Source of the DNA: Pseudomonas sp. HR96 | GTDB taxonomy: Bacteria; Pseudomonadota; Gammaproteobacteria; Pseudomonadales; Pseudomonadaceae | Length of the DNA stretch: 64,000 bases | Assembly: GCF_034059295.1 (NCBI RefSeq) | Contig: NZ_CP139141.1 | Span: forward strand, 2,835,001-2,899,000 | Direction: 5' to 3' | In this document: positions 1-8,748 of the stretch, piece by piece | Layout of the letters: each line of letters opens with the position of its first letter | How positions within the stretch are numbered: the first letter of the stretch is position 1 | Position numbers and translations under genes: made by a program | Notes under the pieces: model-generated | Told to the model about the DNA's origin: nothing | Databases searched by the model: none | What the model saw: only the letters and a program-made list of their open reading frames with translations

Positions 1-198
1 TTCCAGCCGTCCCTGGTCGATGGAGCCTTTTGCCCACCAACTAAAACTATGATGGTCTTCGATGCTTGGATTTTTAATTAGATCGATCACCTGGCGTCCG
101 CTGACCTTATTGATGAGCAGAACCTTCACCAGTATCAGCCAAATCGACTCGAAAGGCGCTAGGCGCCTTATGAAAGATAATACTTGGCGTTCATTCAT
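1..198 (-). CDS. TniQ/TnsD-like transposition protein, N-terminal part only
   Basis: An open frame starts at an ATG inside the TGA region of the upstream ATPase gene (stop and start overlap) and stays open for 66 codons to the window edge. The start reads MNERQVLSFIRRLAPF, then ESIWLILVKVLLINKVSG. Position four in a TnsA-TnsB-TnsC-like order, and the APFES(I/L)W...LxxN pattern, suggest a TniQ/TnsD target-selection protein (TniD-like in Tn6022-type elements). That family normally selects the attachment site. Most of the protein, including any zinc-binding residues, lies outside the window, so the assignment rests mainly on gene order. An unrelated accessory transposition protein is the alternative. 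Confidence 0.5.
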   Translation of the reverse strand, partial: MNERQVLSFIRRLAPFESIWLILVKVLLINKVSGRQVIDLIKNPSIEDHHSFSWWAKGSIDQGRLE

Positions 199-1180
199 CA
201 TCTGGGGCCTTCGGCGGTTTGATACTCATTAACGCAGCGAACTGACTCATTTCAGAGCTCGCAATTGCGCTTTTGATATCTTTCTCATTGAACGCGAAAC
301 CCTCTTCGTCTTTCAGTCTTGCGCCGACAAGTAGGTATGACATTGTTAAAAAGATATGCTCTGTGGGTATAGTGTGGGCACCCACCGCTGCCACGCAGCT
401 CATGGAATGCCTATAGATCTCATCTGCCATTGACATCAGCCTAAAGCCCGCATGGAACGCTTTCGGCAGAAAAAATTCTGTGAAACTGCACGCGCTGCCA
501 TGAGGATAAGCCGAACCCTCGTCGAAATACGCCAGAATCGTACTAAGCCACTCAACACTTCCACAGCCAACAAAGTCAATTTTTCTACCTAGAAACCTGG
601 CCAATATGGCCATATGCTTACCCGCATGCAACGAGTTACGGACGTTCTCAATTTCAGTTTGTGCAAACCCCACAGTCGTAAGTTTTAAGCCACGCGTGCT
701 GAGAATATTTTGCACCACCTGAAGATGCTGATAGTCCTTGTAGTCTAGGGCCTGCATCTCATCAATTACCAAGATAAAATGAGTACTACCGAGGCTGGCA
801 AGCTCACAGATGATGTGATCTATCACAGCATCTCGAAGGCCGCTCAATTTAGTCCTAGGCTTGACTACCAGACCAATAGCTTTGACCATTGAATGGATAA
901 TACTTTCCTCTCGGGCTATATCCGCGGTGACAAATTTCACATACCGATTGGGAAAATCGTTACGCAAAATTGCTACGATGGCGGTTGCACACTGAGTTTT
1001 TCCCATCCGAGGTACTGATTGGAAGTGAACGCTTGGCATGCTCAACCAAACTTGCTCGCGAACCTGTTTGTACGCCCACTCAATGGTCGGCGTCAACACA
1101 AAGTAACTTCGAAGAACGATAGGATGACCTTCCAGAAGCTGATCTCGCACGGATGTTATTTTGGGGTCAAAATCAAGCAC
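191..1180 (-). CDS. tniB: TniB/TnsC-like AAA ATPase of a Tn7-like element
   Basis: A 329-residue ATPase. In this family it links target recognition (TniQ) to the DDE transposase and gives target immunity. The P-loop region is at residues 55-62 (SVPRMGKT, a slightly unusual Walker A that keeps GKT). Walker B is at 135-141 (FILVIDE), followed by MQAL, typical of TniB/TnsC. It lies 14 bp downstream of the transposase gene and overlaps the next gene. Codon use is AT-richer than the core genes to the right, consistent with transfer. Family assignment is firm; whether to name it TnsC or TniB is a matter of convention. Confidence 0.85.
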   Translation of the reverse strand: MLDFDPKITSVRDQLLEGHPIVLRSYFVLTPTIEWAYKQVREQVWLSMPSVHFQSVPRMGKTQCATAIVAILRNDFPNRYVKFVTADIAREESIIHSMVKAIGLVVKPRTKLSGLRDAVIDHIICELASLGSTHFILVIDEMQALDYKDYQHLQVVQNILSTRGLKLTTVGFAQTEIENVRNSLHAGKHMAILARFLGRKIDFVGCGSVEWLSTILAYFDEGSAYPHGSACSFTEFFLPKAFHAGFRLMSMADEIYRHSMSCVAAVGAHTIPTEHIFLTMSYLLVGARLKDEEGFAFNEKDIKSAIASSEMSQFAALMSIKPPKAPDDE

Positions 1181-1194
1181 TGGAAGTCTCCGAT

Positions 1195-3225
1195 CTACTT
1201 GAATAAATTCCTAATATTCAGAACTGTATCTGGAACCACCGAGTCGTAAGATTTAGTCGGATCTATGAGTGGCTCAGTGCTAGGCTTTGAAGGTTTGGCT
1301 GGCGCTGGTGTCGCGGGATGCCCTCCTGGTGCCGGCTGTAAGGGAGGCAGTGGCTGACCCGACTCATGCAGCGCTTTTTTATATGCGGACGCAGCGCCGG
1401 CGTTCTTCCGGTCATTAGGCGTTTCCACAATTTTTTCTTTAGACGCATGGAGTGACTGCGCTTTTTGTGCTTGATAGTGAAGAAATGCTATGACAGGGTC
1501 GTCTGAGTGCGCGAGAATAAGTAGTCGGGCTCGCAACAGTTTGTTGATTGCTTTTCTGGTTCGACGACTGTGTTTGGTCTTCTCCCATCCACCCGTAGCG
1601 GTCAACGTACCAAGTGGTGATCCATCTGGCAGAAATGCTTCAACAGATCTCATATCGCTCTCGTCGATTTCGACGGTTAGGAATTCACCTATGAGCCACG
1701 TCGAATACGAAAGGACTTCACTTTTATACCTAACCCGATCAATTTGAGTGTACCCCCTAACCCCCTTGAGCGGATAGCCGATGACCTTCACTCGTGCAAC
1801 CGTCTTTTTGAATGCTATTGATGGGAGAACTGCTGCAATAGGGCTCCGAGGAATGTAGCTGAAGTTATCGCGCTCCAAATACTGGCCAATCATATCTAAT
1901 GGACTTAACCCACCCTTGCCTTCAGAAGGTAGGCCGTTTGCCATTGCGTGATGGTAATACAACATTTCCTCAACTTCGTCTGCTTCGATCCGGTATTCAA
2001 CTGCAGCCTTGATTCCCGCGGCAGCCACGCCAGGCGTTGAACTGGCGCGATTGGGCATCCGCATCATATAAGCAGCAACTTCTTTGAATGCACGCTCAAC
2101 ATTGGGCCTGCGTTCAAATTTTGCCGGCGCGCCATAGCATAACGAAACCCCGAGCAGTTTTCTAAGTTCGAATGAGACAATGGTCGCTTGATGCGCTAAC
2201 GCGTTATCAAAGAATATACAGCTAGGCAGAGAGCCTACCAAAGCTGGAAATCTCTCGGTAGGGAAGCCAGCGCCGTCGGGCAGGGTTAGATTTAAATTAT
2301 TAGTGCGGGGCTTTGGCAGTACACTTCTTAAAGACTCTGTAATAATATCAACAATATCTTGGGAGGTAACCTCCGGACTGTACACCACCTTCATCCACCA
2401 TACAGCCGAGGCTGCCTTTTCAACTATCGCGATCAAGCTGATTTTCTTAATTGGCACGTATGTCAATAAATCCGCGCTATTTCGCACCGCTACGACAAAA
2501 TGGGCATCAACCTTATGCGAGTCAATTTCAAAAACATCTAGAAAGCCATTTAGTTTTAGAATAGAGTCAACGCCTCGTCCTACTGCCAATTGTGCAATTG
2601 CCTCGCTACTTCCTGATATTCTTGTGAAGGAATCAAAGTATCTGAGTTTAATCTCCTTCAAAAAGGCTGCCACGGTTCGATAGCCCTGATACTCCACATT
2701 TAGCGGCCACTCATTTGCTGGATGTCCTTCCGCTTTCAAAAAGGCATGAAAATGGTTGAATAACGCCTTGGCGTTCATATTTATTTCTTTGGGCGCTTTC
2801 TTTGATTTCTTAGGTATTACTTTGCCGATCAGATACTGCTCTAGATCAGGATATTGCCTGAAGAGTGCGCCTAGAGCGCCTGCATAGCCTCCGCGGGCTG
2901 ATTCACCGGGATTTTGCATGGGAGCGACTCTCTCGTAAGTCGCAATCCTAAAGTGTGGTATCAGAGCGGTATAACCTGCCACCATTCCGTTGGAACACAC
3001 TGACATGCAACGCTTCGTGAAGCGTCGCACATCCGAAGATGGGATATTGGTGCTGTTGAAGATATCTTCCAGCGGCGCACCGTCAACGTACATATCAACC
3101 GCCAGTTTTCTCGCATCAAAAATCTCTTTGTCTGATTCACTCATCAGACTCGTATGTACGTCACTCCAGGGCCGAGTGGCTTCCATTGCGGTGATAATTT
3201 CTCTACGAGATCGTCTAGCTTTCAC
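1195..3225 (-). CDS. tniA: DDE transposase, TnsB/TniA-like (Mu/rve fold)
   Basis: A 676-residue transposase that cuts and joins element ends. The rve catalytic triad is visible: D235 (in VFEIDSHK), D340 (in CIFFDNALAH) and E377 (in RPNVERAF). The 36-residue D-E spacing is typical of retroviral-integrase-fold transposases. The N-terminal 200 residues should hold HTH domains for the end repeats. After E377 come a beta-barrel-like region and a Pro/Ala/Lys-rich tail (about 590-660) that probably contacts the ATPase. Its ATG overlaps the end of the upstream TnsA-like gene by 11 bp, which points to translational coupling. No frame damage is seen, so the transposase may be active. Confidence 0.9.
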   Translation of the reverse strand: MKARRSRREIITAMEATRPWSDVHTSLMSESDKEIFDARKLAVDMYVDGAPLEDIFNSTNIPSSDVRRFTKRCMSVCSNGMVAGYTALIPHFRIATYERVAPMQNPGESARGGYAGALGALFRQYPDLEQYLIGKVIPKKSKKAPKEINMNAKALFNHFHAFLKAEGHPANEWPLNVEYQGYRTVAAFLKEIKLRYFDSFTRISGSSEAIAQLAVGRGVDSILKLNGFLDVFEIDSHKVDAHFVVAVRNSADLLTYVPIKKISLIAIVEKAASAVWWMKVVYSPEVTSQDIVDIITESLRSVLPKPRTNNLNLTLPDGAGFPTERFPALVGSLPSCIFFDNALAHQATIVSFELRKLLGVSLCYGAPAKFERRPNVERAFKEVAAYMMRMPNRASSTPGVAAAGIKAAVEYRIEADEVEEMLYYHHAMANGLPSEGKGGLSPLDMIGQYLERDNFSYIPRSPIAAVLPSIAFKKTVARVKVIGYPLKGVRGYTQIDRVRYKSEVLSYSTWLIGEFLTVEIDESDMRSVEAFLPDGSPLGTLTATGGWEKTKHSRRTRKAINKLLRARLLILAHSDDPVIAFLHYQAQKAQSLHASKEKIVETPNDRKNAGAASAYKKALHESGQPLPPLQPAPGGHPATPAPAKPSKPSTEPLIDPTKSYDSVVPDTVLNIRNLFK

Positions 3226-3895
3226 TTAACGACCACCATGTTGAGCGCCCAAAATCAGACATGCTCAAATTTTTTTGTTTGATGACCCCTTGAAAAATAA
3301 ACTTAGCAACGATCCCGACCACTATCATTTCATCACTCATGGAAGTGCTGCTAATTACTTCCTGGATATCGCCACTCTTAAGGATTTTAAGGGTATTTAA
3401 GATAGTTTCTTCCTCAAATGGCCATTTCTTGTAGCGCATCTGGGCTACAAAAGGCAGAAGTCTAAGCAATCTTGCTGCGTATTTTGCTCGAATGACAAGA
3501 TAGTCTTCCGTTATTGCTCGATATGTAATGTTTCGGACGCTGCCTTCTTCAAGCTGAAACGTCGCAGAGAAAGCATCTACATGTCCAGTCTTCGACGTTA
3601 TATGGTGTATCTCCTCACACCCCGTTTCAAGAATTACCTGAATGGCTTCAATCGGTTTAAAATTATCCTTAGGGTCATTAACTTGAATCTGGATATTATA
3701 GCCAAACTTGAACGACTTCACATTTCTATTAACTTCCAGATCAGCCAGCCAATAGATCAGCTCATTATTGCTGGCCAGTGATAAGTCCCGATTGAGTTTA
3801 ACACTGTAGCAAAGCCACAGGTTATTCGTGGTATTGGTTCGCTGGCCATGTGCTGCGGCTAATCTCCCCCTCATTTTACTTTTGAGTGATGGCAT
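3215..3895 (-). CDS. TnsA-like (TniC-like) protein with a poorly conserved nuclease motif
   Basis: First gene of the transposition operon. I chose ATG 3895 (226 aa, AAAGGTG upstream) over an in-frame GTG at 3928. Numbered from the GTG, residues 56-110 align by eye with the TnsA N-terminal nuclease: an E at 56 in NNELIYWLAD, the 'VxSF' strand at 70-73, then KPIEAIQVILETG where TnsA has PDF...G, and HHITSK where TnsA has E(V/I)K. The catalytic Asp thus looks replaced by Glu and the EVK triad is not intact. Either 5'-strand cleavage is weakened or lost, or my alignment is off. Gene order supports the TnsA/TniC role. Confidence 0.6.
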   Translation of the reverse strand: MPSLKSKMRGRLAAAHGQRTNTTNNLWLCYSVKLNRDLSLASNNELIYWLADLEVNRNVKSFKFGYNIQIQVNDPKDNFKPIEAIQVILETGCEEIHHITSKTGHVDAFSATFQLEEGSVRNITYRAITEDYLVIRAKYAARLLRLLPFVAQMRYKKWPFEEETILNTLKILKSGDIQEVISSTSMSDEMIVVGIVAKFIFQGVIKQKNLSMSDFGRSTWWSLSES

Positions 3896-4393
3896 GGTGA
3901 GCACCTTTGTCAAGCCGCTGTCTTTCACCTATCTCACAGGATGGCTACAACTTCAAGGGGCGTTGGAAGAGAACAAACCCTAAGACCGGAGATATCTGTA
4001 CGCTCTGAGGTTTTTATGCGGTCTGATTTTTCGTACGTATGCGGAGCATTTTTTGTCTTGCATACATCATAATAATAAGAACGCAGCTTTGTTTGAAACT
4101 CCTCCCGCCAAGGCCCTTGCTGTGGTATTTTTTGGCAACAAGGGGCGGTAGGCCTATCGCTTGCGATAAAATAAATTCAGCACCGGCGCCCGCCAATCTG
4201 ATTACACGCACTCAAAATTTCTTTACTTCTTAAAGCCACGCTCTCCGTCCAGCACAGGATGCGCGTGACACCATACTCACTAAAATCAGACGGACGGCAT
4301 CACCCGTTGGGGATGTGCTTAGACTCGACTGCCTGCCGGTTATTGCGTCACACACTAGATTGGCGTCGAGCAACCGAATCCCTCAAGAGAAAC

Positions 4394-4412
4394 CCGGCTG
4401 CGACGCAGCCGG
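4394..4412. repeat. perfect 8-bp hairpin, GAC loop
   Basis: CCGGCTGC at 4394-4401 pairs with GCAGCCGG at 4405-4412 across the loop GAC. No T-run follows on either strand, so it is not a standard intrinsic terminator. Function unknown. Confidence 0.5.
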
Positions 4413-4863
4413 CCTTGTCCGACCAGCAGCCGTGTATAGACGGCCTTCTACTCCGATGTTCTTCGGACGTTCATCCAGAGCGTTCTGCTGTTTCAGTTAC
4501 TGATGCCGGAGGCTCGCCTGCGCTGATTCCCAGGCTACTGGGTCAGCGCGAGTCTATTAATGCTGCATCTACTGGTATTCGACGAAAGATTTTCCTGACC
4601 GAAATCCCTGCCGTAGGAATACATCTGCGTCTCCAGAGTCTGAGTACAGGTTCTGCTTAGAGCGACCAACTGGCACTTTTAGTGTGGCTGTCGGATGCGG
4701 CACTGCCGCTGGATTCGTGCAGTTACGCACGCAACGCGGTTTCACCCGTTAGGAGTCTGGTTCTCTATCTCTCGTGAATATGCACCAACAACGTGCACGC
4801 TTTTCCTTCTCGGCTGTATGCCTTAGAGTATTATTGCTTCAAATGTAGGCCTTAGATTAATAT

Positions 4864-4885
4864 CACTTCAATTTTTATTGAAGTG
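4864..4885. repeat. perfect 9-bp hairpin, TTTT loop
   Basis: CACTTCAAT at 4864-4872 pairs with ATTGAAGTG at 4877-4885 around TTTT, inside AT-rich DNA between the transposition operon and the GTAGAAA repeats. It could be an operator or a folded end of a small element. There is no G/C-rich stem or U-tract of the kind expected for a terminator. Confidence 0.5.
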
Positions 4886-5471
4886 AATGTTGCGGCAAAC
4901 CTAAGCCTGGTTAGGGATTGTAGGCTGTAGGTTATTGATTTGAATAGAAAGGCTTCGACGGAGTTTTAAGGTAAGATTTACTTCAGAGCACTCCTGTAGA
5001 CACCAAAAATCGACCTATCGTGTTGTTATACATGAATATTATCGGGTTTTAGCCCGAATTTACGCCGAGTTGCGGCGCAGCCCTTTTTTGCAAAAACCAC
5101 CAGAATGGTCGAGCACGAATCTAATCCCCCAAAATAGCCTGAAAGCCCCGTATTTCATGGCCTCCAGCCAAATTTTCACAAACGAAGATAAACGCCCACC
5201 TTTCATTTACTCGGAGAAACGTCGGCTGGTTAAGTCTCTGGATTGGTATCAAGGCAGCCCTCGCGCCTAGAAGCCTTGCTGTGCGGGGCTACGGGCTGTT
5301 TTTCTGCACTGACAGCGCCACTTCCGAAGCTACGTCAGCCCGGTAAGTACTGACGCGCTCAATCAACATCCTCACGCTAGGCGTTAGCCCAGGATCACCG
5401 CTCGACCACCTCGTGGCCACGCACGCGCTCCAGTGAATCCGGATAGTTGCGGGCTGTTTATTCAACAACAA

Positions 5472-5556
5472 GTAGAAACGTCATTTTTCAATAATCTGTA
5501 GAAATGTTTAATGTTCATAAACCTGTAGAAACGTAAATTGCAAAAACCTGTAGAAA
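5472..5556 (+). repeat. four spaced GTAGAAA direct repeats, candidate transposon end
   Basis: GTAGAAA occurs at 5472, 5498, 5525 and 5550, spaced 26, 27 and 25 bp. The last three share the longer CTGTAGAAA, and three of the four continue with CGT or TGT. Short direct repeats at roughly 20-27 bp spacing are how TnsB/TniA binding sites are arranged at ends of Tn7-like elements. This array would therefore be the end nearer the TnsA-like gene. I could not fix the exact terminus or a target-site duplication. A plasmid-like iteron array is a less likely alternative. Confidence 0.5.
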
Positions 5557-5900
5557 TTGATTCTGATGAAATGTGATTGAGCTGCTACCGCTGCAAAGAA
5601 AACCTGCTCGACACCTTTACTCATCAACAGCCCATTGCAGTTGCGACCGATGCAATATCCGATGATTGAGCGTCACTACAGGGCGATTAGCGTAAACACA
5701 CGTAAATACGCTTAAAGCACATAAACCCGAACAATTTACCGCCGGGCACTGAAAGCCGAAAACCAACTCTGTTACCCACTGCATTTATCTGCAATGGGCC
5801 TGGCCGGCCATAGCCCAATGCGCGCTGGTACTGCGGTCGGTTAACGCGACCGGCCGCTCCAATTTTGTCGATAAATCCTGCGTAACGCTTAGGCTGTCCT

Positions 5901-5928
5901 CGCCAGCCGCCAGCCGCCAGCCGCCAGC
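5901..5928. repeat. 7-bp tandem repeat, four copies
   Basis: CGCCAGC is repeated four times perfectly at 5901-5928 and followed by a partial copy. It is not within a supported gene; such arrays arise by slippage and may vary in copy number. Confidence 0.8.
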
Positions 5929-6362
5929 CAGCACCCGGAGTCCGCCCAGGCAAGCCAACCCGTAGGCGTGCTCCCAGGCCAACCCCGACCTCCCGGCAGT
6001 CCCTGTACTCAATTTACGTCAAAAAAGAGTAATGCAGACATCCGAATTGATACGCTCAATTAACAAGTAAACCCTGCGATAAAAATGCCTGAGAAAATTA
6101 ACCCTCCGATTAAATAACCCTGTCGACAATATAAGTTAAAGCCGAACACCAAGAATTCAAAGTTAGAAAGCCAGCGCGGCTAGTACAGCCAAAGATGTAA
6201 GTCAAGGTTTGCTGTCGAATTCTATCAGCCATCTAAGCGTCATGAAATTTCAAAGAGTGGAGTTGCGCATCGGTACGTAGGGGCGCTAGTATCGGGCATT
6301 GTCAAACGATCATTCTATTAATCAGCGGATGGCGAGAGCAGGGTTGAGACACGCACCCTTCC

Positions 6363-6392
6363 AACTTCCAGTTACTCCCAATACTGGAAGTT
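6363..6392. repeat. 10-bp inverted repeat before the recombinase, possible core site
   Basis: AACTTCCAGT at 6363-6372 and ACTGGAAGTT at 6383-6392 are perfect inverted copies separated by 10 bp, ending 34 bp before the recombinase ATG. Tyrosine-recombinase core sites consist of about 10-13 bp inverted arms around a 6-8 bp spacer, so this is a plausible self-site or autoregulatory site. The 10-bp spacer is slightly long. It could instead be an ordinary operator or an mRNA hairpin. Confidence 0.45.
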
Positions 6393-6426
6393 TCTCGCAG
6401 AGCTAAACACTTGGTGAATCCTTCTA

Positions 6427-7737
6427 ATGCCTCAGCTGCCACGGCCCATTTTCGAGTCCTATGAGATCTTCATTGATCAGGACTTTAGTTCGCCTGAGCC
6501 TGGCATGGTGTGCGTTCGAGTTTACTTGGACTCATTTCAGCCTGAGGTTGAGGCACACAAGGGTTACCTCGCGGCGCGCAGTTTTCTGAGGTCATTCTCG
6601 GACAACAGCTTCACGTTTACGTCTTACCGTACACATGTGGAACGATTGCTCCTATGGTCGATGCTTGTTAAGCGCAAACCTTTCAGCCAGCTCAAACGTC
6701 AAGACGCCGAGGACTATCTTGAGTTCTGCCGAAACCCGCCGTCGGACTGGATTGGCCCAATTGTTCGCGGGCGATTTGTCTCCAGCAGCCACACAGAGTC
6801 AACGTGGGGCGATCTGGTTATGCCGAACGAAAAATGGAGGCCGTTCAGCCTGAAGTCTTCCAAGGCTGCTCATCGTGAGAAGGAATGCTGTGATCAGCCC
6901 CTGGATATGGCAGTCCACGCTAGCTACCGAGCGTCTCAAGGCACCATCAATCAGGTGTACTCAATCAGTAGTCGTTTCTTCGAACACCTGGTCGAAGACG
7001 GCGCAGTCGCTGCAAACCCCTTCCGGATGATCAAAAAAAAGGGGCAGAATCGCAGCACTCCACAAGAAGAAGGCGCTCATCGGGCGTTGACGCCTCTTCA
7101 ATGGGACTACGTTCTGGAAACCGCTGAACAGATGGCGCTGGTCGAGCCTGACCGTCATGAGCGGACGCTGTTCATCCTAGCTACCCTCTTCGCCATGTAC
7201 CTTCGCGTTTCAGATATCGTCGGCAGGCCCAATTGGCAACCGGCCATGGGCGATTTTCGACAAGACGAAGAGGGAAATTGGTGGTACCACGTCATCGGCA
7301 AAGGCAACAAAGCCGGCAAGGTTGCCGTTAGAGACGAGTACATCACCAGATACCTGAAGCGCTACCGGCGTTTTGTTGGCCTTCCAGCGCTTCCACAGTG
7401 GGAGGAAAAGACACCTCTGCTCACGACGCTGCGCGGCAGATCAGGTCTTTCAGGACGACAAGTGCGCGCCCTCCTCCAGGCTGTTTTCGATAAAACGTTG
7501 TCCCGGATGCGAGATGAAGGCCGAGAGGAGCACGAGCTGATCAGTCCTGAAGCTGCTTCCGCCCATTGGCTGAGGCATACGGCAGCAACTTTTGATGCGC
7601 CGCTGCGCAGTGCCAAGGATCTACAGTTGGACTTACGCCACAGCAGCCTCAGTACGACTCAGAACGTCTACTACCACTCGCATGACCAAGAGCGCAGTCG
7701 ATCTGTCAAGAAAATCGGTATGCGTGACAGGGGGTAA
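6427..7737 (+). CDS. tyrosine recombinase / integrase
   Basis: A 436-residue site-specific recombinase. Residues about 45-200 contain the SAM-like core-binding domain and 220-430 the catalytic domain. All catalytic positions are visible: R260 (MYLRVSD), K292 (GKGNK), H380 and R383 (HWLRHT), H405 (DLRHSS) and the Tyr pair 415/416 (TTQNVYYH). The usual LGH box reads LRH, an uncommon variant. It is longer than XerC/XerD (about 300 aa) and resembles stand-alone integrases on Pseudomonas mobile islands. The ATG at 6427 follows the 6363-6392 inverted repeat. It appears intact and no other phage genes lie nearby, so it probably moves a genomic island. Confidence 0.88.
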   Translation: MPQLPRPIFESYEIFIDQDFSSPEPGMVCVRVYLDSFQPEVEAHKGYLAARSFLRSFSDNSFTFTSYRTHVERLLLWSMLVKRKPFSQLKRQDAEDYLEFCRNPPSDWIGPIVRGRFVSSSHTESTWGDLVMPNEKWRPFSLKSSKAAHREKECCDQPLDMAVHASYRASQGTINQVYSISSRFFEHLVEDGAVAANPFRMIKKKGQNRSTPQEEGAHRALTPLQWDYVLETAEQMALVEPDRHERTLFILATLFAMYLRVSDIVGRPNWQPAMGDFRQDEEGNWWYHVIGKGNKAGKVAVRDEYITRYLKRYRRFVGLPALPQWEEKTPLLTTLRGRSGLSGRQVRALLQAVFDKTLSRMRDEGREEHELISPEAASAHWLRHTAATFDAPLRSAKDLQLDLRHSSLSTTQNVYYHSHDQERSRSVKKIGMRDRG

Positions 7738-7841
7738 TCTTCGCCCGGGCAAGGTAGATACCAAGGCAGCGGCGCGGTAGAAAACGTGATTTGGCGGGGA
7801 CGAGTGGGCTGCGCGAAGCGATCTTCATTGGAGGCGGATTG

Positions 7842-8186
7842 ACCGTCATGCACAGGGAACGGGAAGCTGGGGTGATTCGAGACCAGCTTGCGCATGTTTT
7901 ACCGGGACACGCCCATGACTTCAGCCAAGTCTGTGAGGCCTACAAGATCGGGTGTCGCTCCAATCAGCTTAGCGTCAGGCACCGCGCGGCGGACATCGGC
8001 TAATGCGCTTTCGACTGCTTCTCTAACGTTGCTAGCCTCTCTCACGAACTCAAGACCAATTCGGCCAGATTGCCCAATGCCCACCAGTGCATCGTCACAC
8101 CCCTCCTCTACCAGTTGCTCAATGAGCGCGTCGATGTCAGTGTCGCAGGTTGTTAACTGATACTTGAGAGTGAAGGTAAATTCCAT
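7842..8186 (-). pseudogene. HTH DNA-binding regulator, nonsense-truncated relic
   Basis: The reading frame from ATG 8186 (GGAG 8 bp upstream) gives 95 residues ending in DLAEVMGVSR, then TAA (7899-7901). It then continues in the same frame with NMRKLVSNHPS and PVHDG. Intact relatives read ...GVSRQNMRKL...PVHEG followed by a WHL segment, so TAA is best explained as CAA (Gln) changed to stop. Matching is lost after PVHDG, so the 3' end is gone too. What remains is the N-terminal domain plus a broken winged-HTH-like segment. The 95-residue N-terminal product could still be made, but without an intact DNA-binding helix pair. Confidence 0.7.
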
Positions 8187-8748
8187 CTTTATTGCTCCGA
8201 ACTTCGGGGATCGCTCGACTACCTTTGAGCCAGGTCGCGCTGGACTTCAGGCCCCAGTGACTGATCTGCAGTATGAAAAAACACGGCAACGTTATCAAAT
8301 GACAACCTTGCAGGCGTTTGAGCATTGATCTGGTGATACGATCCCCATGCACCCATAACGGCAAGCGATACCACAATGGATCCAGGCTAATACGCCACAC
8401 GGCTTGATCGTGCGCTTCCAGAGCATTAGCCGCAGGTGTGCAGTACAGGTAGGAACCTTAAAACGTGTAGTCTCGACGGTCGTGCAAGCGTCGTGATTTG
8501 ACGTCACGAAGGACAGCGACCAGACTGCAAGAGAGCTGCCGTAGATCAGCGCTTCAGTCCCCCAAGCTTGGGTTGTAGATCATCCACACTGGACGCTACT
8601 CGCCCACGGGTATTCCCGTGTCCGTAGAACGTCCAGACAAACATGTCCTTGCCACTGCACATCATTTAAAGCAGCGGGGACTATCTAAACCGACTTATGC
8701 AGCGGTGTAAGCAGCCTCCGCCACCCGGTCAATCTAACTAGTCACCCG
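8187..8748. other. 560-bp intergenic region
   Basis: I see no supportable gene. It contains a small perfect hairpin, CACGGG/CCCGTG around TATT at 8605-8620. The part next to 8186 supplies the upstream signals of the HTH relic, and the part next to 8749 is downstream of the minus-strand gene there. Confidence 0.4.

Larger units (their letters stand above)
3896..6362. other. gene-poor 2.5 kb stretch with hairpins and repeats
   Basis: No reading frame here convinces me: all are short, overlap each other on both strands and have no recognisable domain. The stretch holds the upstream side of the transposition operon (to about 4,250), two perfect hairpins (4,394-4,412 and 4,864-4,885), the four GTAGAAA repeats (5,472-5,556) and a 7-bp tandem repeat (5,901-5,928), all listed separately. 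The part from 4,840 to 5,580 is clearly AT-rich. It probably contains an end of the Tn7-like element and decayed sequence outside it. Confidence 0.5.

Noticed and set aside
4259..4660. 133-codon frame in the gene-poor region
   Set aside because: No ribosome-binding site, Arg/Ser/Leu-rich wording, overlapping alternative frames and a hairpin within it.
4290..4760. Two TCACCCGTTRGG-like words suggesting integron attC sites
   Set aside because: Only short similarity; no paired R'/R'' boxes or cassette genes, and the nearby recombinase is not IntI-like.
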